Shown here one piece after another: positions 33,339-36,435 of a stretch of 36,435 nt of DNA; the stretch's first letter is position 1; the number at the start of each line of letters is the position of its first letter. The stretch comes from Pseudomonadales bacterium (GTDB taxonomy: Bacteria > Pseudomonadota > Gammaproteobacteria > Pseudomonadales > Pseudohongiellaceae): assembly GCA_028281635.1 (NCBI GenBank), contig JANQJM010000256.1:1-36435 (forward strand), read 5' to 3'. The notes beneath the pieces are model-generated. The model had not been told where the DNA came from, did no database searches, and worked only from the letters and a program-made list of their open reading frames with translations. The position numbers and the translations under genes were made by a program.

Positions 33339-34109
33339 CTATATTGCTGGCATTCGAATACCGGCATCCAGGCGAATCGTTTCTCCATTGAGATAGGAGC
33401 AACGCACAATATGGGCCACCTCTTCTGCAAACTCATCCGGATTCCCAAGCCGCTTCGGAAACTGAGTGATCGCTATTAGCGGCTCTTTAACCTCATCGGG
33501 AGCCGCTGCCAGCAGTGGTGTTTCAAACACACCTGGCGCTACTGTCATGATACGAATCCCACGCTTGGCCAGATCCCTGGCAATCGGGAGTGTCATGGCG
33601 ACGATACCTCCCTTGCTAGCCGCGTAACCGGCCTGACCAGTTTGCCCATCGAAAGCGGCGATAGAGGCCACGTTGATAATAACGCCCCGCTCCTGATCTT
33701 CTGTCTGTGGCTCATTAAGCTGCATCACTTCGGCACACAGACGCAACACATTAAATGTACCGATCAAATTGACCCGCACGATGTGCTCAAATTTAGCCAA
33801 TGGCATAGCCCCATCTTTGCCAACGGTGCGCGCGGCACCGCCGATTCCGGCGGAGTTGACGTTGATGTGGAGAGTGCCGAAACTGGATTTGGCTTTCTCG
33901 ATAGCTGCGGTAACTGCACCCTCATCGGATACATCACCAGCATGCCAGGCTGCTGCCGAGCCAAGTTCTGACGCCGCTTGCTCCAGCGCTTCGGCATTGA
34001 GATCAAATAAGAAGACGTTTGCTCCGGACTGCACGAAGTTCTTGGCCGTAGCCAAGCCCAGTCCTGACGCGCCGCCAGTAATAAAGGCGGTTTTATCCTG
34101 TAAATCCAT
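33339..34109 (-). CDS. Short-chain 3-hydroxyacyl-CoA dehydrogenase (HSD17B10/HSD10-like)
   Basis: This 256-aa SDR matches the length and pattern of HSD10-type enzymes, which oxidise 3-hydroxyacyl-CoAs, including 2-methyl-branched ones, with NAD. The cofactor site is TGGASGLGLA (residues 11-20) with FDLNAE selecting NAD. The catalytic triad is Ser149 (NVASIAAF), Tyr162 and Lys166 (YAASK). The end AGIRMPAI is typical. The frame is open 61 codons further upstream, but that part has no SDR features; the ATG at 34109 has GGGGGAA upstream and gives the family length. It sits at the head of the thiolase and dehydrogenase genes. Confidence 0.9.
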   Translation of the reverse strand: MDLQDKTAFITGGASGLGLATAKNFVQSGANVFLFDLNAEALEQAASELGSAAAWHAGDVSDEGAVTAAIEKAKSSFGTLHINVNSAGIGGAARTVGKDGAMPLAKFEHIVRVNLIGTFNVLRLCAEVMQLNEPQTEDQERGVIINVASIAAFDGQTGQAGYAASKGGIVAMTLPIARDLAKRGIRIMTVAPGVFETPLLAAAPDEVKEPLIAITQFPKRLGNPDEFAEEVAHIVRCSYLNGETIRLDAGIRMPAI

Positions 34110-34186
34110 AGTGCTTTTCGTTCCCCCTTGCGCAGTAATGTCCGCAAAACTGCCGCGCAAGAATAATCCATCGCCGGTTAAAAGGA

Positions 34187-34200
34187 AAATTCGGGAATTT
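34187..34200. repeat. Perfect inverted repeat in a divergent promoter region
   Basis: AAATTC-GG-GAATTT is a perfect 6-2-6 inverted repeat lying 78 bp upstream of the HSD10-like gene and 172 bp upstream of the CoA transferase gene, which diverge. Eighteen bases further right is another palindrome, TTTGGCCAAA (34218-34227). Either could be an operator for a regulator of this fatty-acid locus. Confidence 0.3.
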
Positions 34201-34371
34201 CGGGGTTTCTGCAGGCCTTTGGCCAAAAGCGGAGGCTTGGCTGATGGATTCTTTGCTGAGTGGCGTAGCTGGTTTTGATTCTGGGCGCCCATTCCTGCCC
34301 CTGGATAAATCGGCCATTCACGAGAAGGACAGAGTGCTTTTATAAGTCAGTTCTCATATGATTCACGGGCT

Positions 34372-35529
34372 ATGACTGACTCTAATCCAAGCAACACAGC
34401 AAAAGGACCGCTAGCGGGTATTCGAGTAGTGGAAATGGCCGGGATTGGACCGGGCCCTTTCACTGCCATGATGCTCTCTGACATGGGCGCAGAAGTCATT
34501 CGCGTGGATCGACTGGCGCAACAAGGTACTGGTCACCGCGCAAACGTATTGAATCGTGGACGTAAATCAATAGGCCTCGATCTGAAAAACGAACAGGGCG
34601 TGACAACTGCCTTACGACTGATTGATCAGGCCGATGTGGTGGTCGAGGGATTTCGACCGGGAGTTATGGAAAGGCTTGGACTTGGTCCTGAGGTATGCCT
34701 GAAAAGAAACCCGCGGCTGGTATTTGGTCGCATGACCGGCTGGGGACAATCTGGCCCGCTTTCGCAGGCGGCAGGTCATGACATCAACTATATTTCCATC
34801 GGTGGTGCCTTGGGCGCCATGGGTTACGCCGACCGCCCTCCAGCTCCCCCTTTGAATCTGGTAGGAGACTTCGGAGGTGGTGCCATGTACCTGCTGGCCG
34901 GAATACTGGCCGCCCTGGTGGAAAGAAGTCACTCCGGCACCGGTCAGATTATTGATGCGGCAATGACTGATGGCACTGCCAGCCTGCTCACTCCATTTTA
35001 CGGTTTGATGGCGATGGGACTCTGGACAACCGATCGTTTTAGCAATCGCCTCGATGGCGGTGCCTATTATTATGGCAGTTACGAATGCAGTGATGGTAAA
35101 TACATTTCTATTGGCTCGCTTGAACCACAGTTCTATGCGCTGCTACTAGAGAAAGCCGGTATTGATGATCCGGATTTTGAAAATCAGTTGGATCAGGAAA
35201 ACTGGCCTCGCAAACGAGAGATACTGGTCGAACTCTTTAGAAGCAAAACTCAACAACAGTGGTGTGACATCATGGAAGGCACTGATGTCTGTTTCGCCCC
35301 GGTTTTAAACCTGTCAGAAGCGCCAGCTCACCCACATAACCAGGCGAGAAACACGTTTGTCGATTTCGAAGGCGTTATACAACCCGCACCGGCACCTCGA
35401 TTTAGCCGTACACCAGGTGAAATTCAACGCAGCGCCGCAATGGTTGGAGAACATACGGAAGAAGTACTGGCTGAATGGGGGTTCAGCGATGAGGAAATCG
35501 CAAACCTAAAGGCGGCAAACGCAGTCTAA
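34372..35529 (+). CDS. CaiB/BaiF CoA-transferase family III, alpha-methylacyl-CoA racemase-like
   Basis: This 385-aa protein has the class III CoA-transferase fold. LAGIRVVEMAGIGPGPFTAMMLSDMGAEVIRVDR is the racemase-type N-terminus; in transferases of this family the nucleophilic Asp is in a different block. His136 (AAGHDINYIS) and Asp166 (NLVGDFGGGAMYLLAGIL) are spaced exactly 30 apart, as in mycobacterial MCR (His126, Asp156), the pair that racemises the alpha carbon. It would turn (2R)- into (2S)-methylacyl-CoA so that beta-oxidation can go on. It diverges from the HSD10-like gene; the partner dehydrogenase and thiolase are in the next operon. Confidence 0.88.
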   Translation: MTDSNPSNTAKGPLAGIRVVEMAGIGPGPFTAMMLSDMGAEVIRVDRLAQQGTGHRANVLNRGRKSIGLDLKNEQGVTTALRLIDQADVVVEGFRPGVMERLGLGPEVCLKRNPRLVFGRMTGWGQSGPLSQAAGHDINYISIGGALGAMGYADRPPAPPLNLVGDFGGGAMYLLAGILAALVERSHSGTGQIIDAAMTDGTASLLTPFYGLMAMGLWTTDRFSNRLDGGAYYYGSYECSDGKYISIGSLEPQFYALLLEKAGIDDPDFENQLDQENWPRKREILVELFRSKTQQQWCDIMEGTDVCFAPVLNLSEAPAHPHNQARNTFVDFEGVIQPAPAPRFSRTPGEIQRSAAMVGEHTEEVLAEWGFSDEEIANLKAANAV

Positions 35530-35534
35530 TCAGA

Positions 35535-36435
35535 ATGGAAAACCAAACCCTCGTTATTGCGCTTACACTGGTCTCGATAGTGTCCAGTGTTGCGCTGTTC
35601 GTGAACTGGGCCGGTAACAGGCATATACCCGGCTTATTCCTGATCGCCTCAGGTTTTGCCTGCACTAGCGTGGGTATATTGCTGTTGGCAACCCAGGGCA
35701 GCCTGCCCCCCATTATTTCTGTTGTGACCTCCAACGGGCTCATCATGGCTGGTCGCATTCCGATAGTTGCTGGATTGGCTGCCTTTTGGAATCAGGAAAA
35801 ATCAAGATTGCCTGCGATTTGCTTCGTACTCTTCCTGATTACTCTCAGTGTACTAAGTTATTTCGCTCTGATTGAAGACAACATAACCTGGCGCATCAGA
35901 TCTTACACGCCATTGGCAGTAATTTTCTCGCTCTGCAACATCTATCTCATTGCCAATGGACTGCGCATCGAGCGCAAATTGCGACCAGTGATGACCACGA
36001 CTTCCAATTTTGGTGCTTTCCTGGCCCTTATGCTGTTCAGCTTTAACACGGTAGCTGAATTTATTCTGATGTTTCTGCGGGCAGGTGTCTCGCTCAATGC
36101 GCCGGATCAAGGCACCTCCCTTTTATTACTCGGCGGTATATTCACCATGGTGGTGTTCTCATTCGCCATAATCATCATGACCATGGAAGAGCTGAGCGTA
36201 GAACATAAGGAAAACGCGATCTACGATCCGATTACCACCATCCTCAATCATCGCAGCTTTTTGGAGGTGGGCCAGCGAGTTATGGGTATCGCTCTGCGCT
36301 ACTCCAAACCAGTATCCATGCTAACTATCGAAGTTGAAAATATGGACGAGATTGTCAAAGAGCATGGCTATAAAGTAGGCAATGAATTCCTAAGACATTT
36401 TTCCTTGCTCGCCACCGACAGGCGACGCAACGAAG
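35535..36435 (+). CDS. Membrane protein with degenerate GGDEF-like domain, partial
   Basis: About 300 codons are visible; the 3' part lies beyond the right edge. It starts 5 bp after the CoA-transferase stop at an ATG without a strong ribosome site. The first ~225 residues hold about seven hydrophobic segments, an MHYT/7TM-like sensor arrangement. Then YDPITTILNHRSFLEVGQRV and MLTIEVENMDEIVKEHGYKVGNEFL match the N-terminal half of a GGDEF domain. However, the DxD metal pair is Glu-x-Glu, and the Asn and Asp that bind the guanine base are Val and Asn. The GGDEF signature itself is not in view. It may be an inactive or substrate-sensing domain. Confidence 0.75.
   Translation, partial: MENQTLVIALTLVSIVSSVALFVNWAGNRHIPGLFLIASGFACTSVGILLLATQGSLPPIISVVTSNGLIMAGRIPIVAGLAAFWNQEKSRLPAICFVLFLITLSVLSYFALIEDNITWRIRSYTPLAVIFSLCNIYLIANGLRIERKLRPVMTTTSNFGAFLALMLFSFNTVAEFILMFLRAGVSLNAPDQGTSLLLLGGIFTMVVFSFAIIIMTMEELSVEHKENAIYDPITTILNHRSFLEVGQRVMGIALRYSKPVSMLTIEVENMDEIVKEHGYKVGNEFLRHFSLLATDRRRNE

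Noticed and set aside
33769-34278. 169-codon plus-strand frame
   Set aside because: Shadow of the HSD10-like gene on the opposite strand, rich in Ser/Pro/Ala without domain pattern.
34110-34292. 61-residue N-terminal extension of the HSD10-like dehydrogenase
   Set aside because: It has no SDR features, makes the protein longer than the family, and covers the divergent promoter region.

Overview
The window looks like chromosomal DNA of a marine-type, aerobic gammaproteobacterium, with roughly balanced base composition. This rests on the mix of genes (HemP plus a TonB receptor, an ACADL-type acyl-CoA dehydrogenase, an AMACR-like CoA transferase, a haloalkane dehalogenase, secreted sulfatases), not on a marker gene. 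I see no rRNA, tRNA, transposase, phage gene or CRISPR array. Genes are tightly packed and both ends cut a gene.

Layout. 1-1327 (-): 5' part of a YyaL/SPATA20-type DUF255 thioredoxin-fold protein. 1328-1627: a gap holding a candidate free-standing small RNA with an extended -10 box and a strong terminator. 1628-5131 (-): a haem/iron operon, hemP > TonB receptor > CbiX-like lipoprotein, with a Fur-like palindrome upstream. 5373-8756 (+): an exported methyltransferase-like protein, a DUF4269 protein, an SDR lacking the catalytic Tyr, a LysE exporter and a DsbA-fold isomerase. 8763-11701 (-): a haloalkane dehalogenase, an MFS transporter and a small secreted protein. 11887-13521 (+): an acyl-CoA ligase closed by a terminator. 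13594-15731 (-): a membrane acyltransferase and a secreted protein of unknown function.

The most striking region is 15809-30811. A plus-strand operon (16645-25298) encodes a Wzm/Wzt-type polysaccharide ABC exporter, a sulfotransferase with a coiled-coil tail, a formylglycine-generating enzyme (FGE) with an N-terminal export or anchor segment, a 2-oxoglutarate/Fe(II) oxygenase, two lipoprotein sulfatases and a GT2 glycosyltransferase. A convergent minus-strand operon (30811-25309) encodes a GT2-GT4 fusion, another sulfotransferase, a tandem GT2 paralogue and a methyltransferase. A third sulfotransferase (16582-15809) diverges from the exporter. I infer a system that builds, exports and then trims a sulfated surface glycan, with sulfation, sulfatase activation and desulfation encoded together.

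30850-35529 holds a beta-oxidation set (LCAD-type dehydrogenase, thiolase, HSD10-like dehydrogenase) and a divergent racemase-like CoA transferase, suggesting breakdown of branched or methyl-substituted acyl-CoAs. The window ends in a membrane protein with a degenerate GGDEF-like start.
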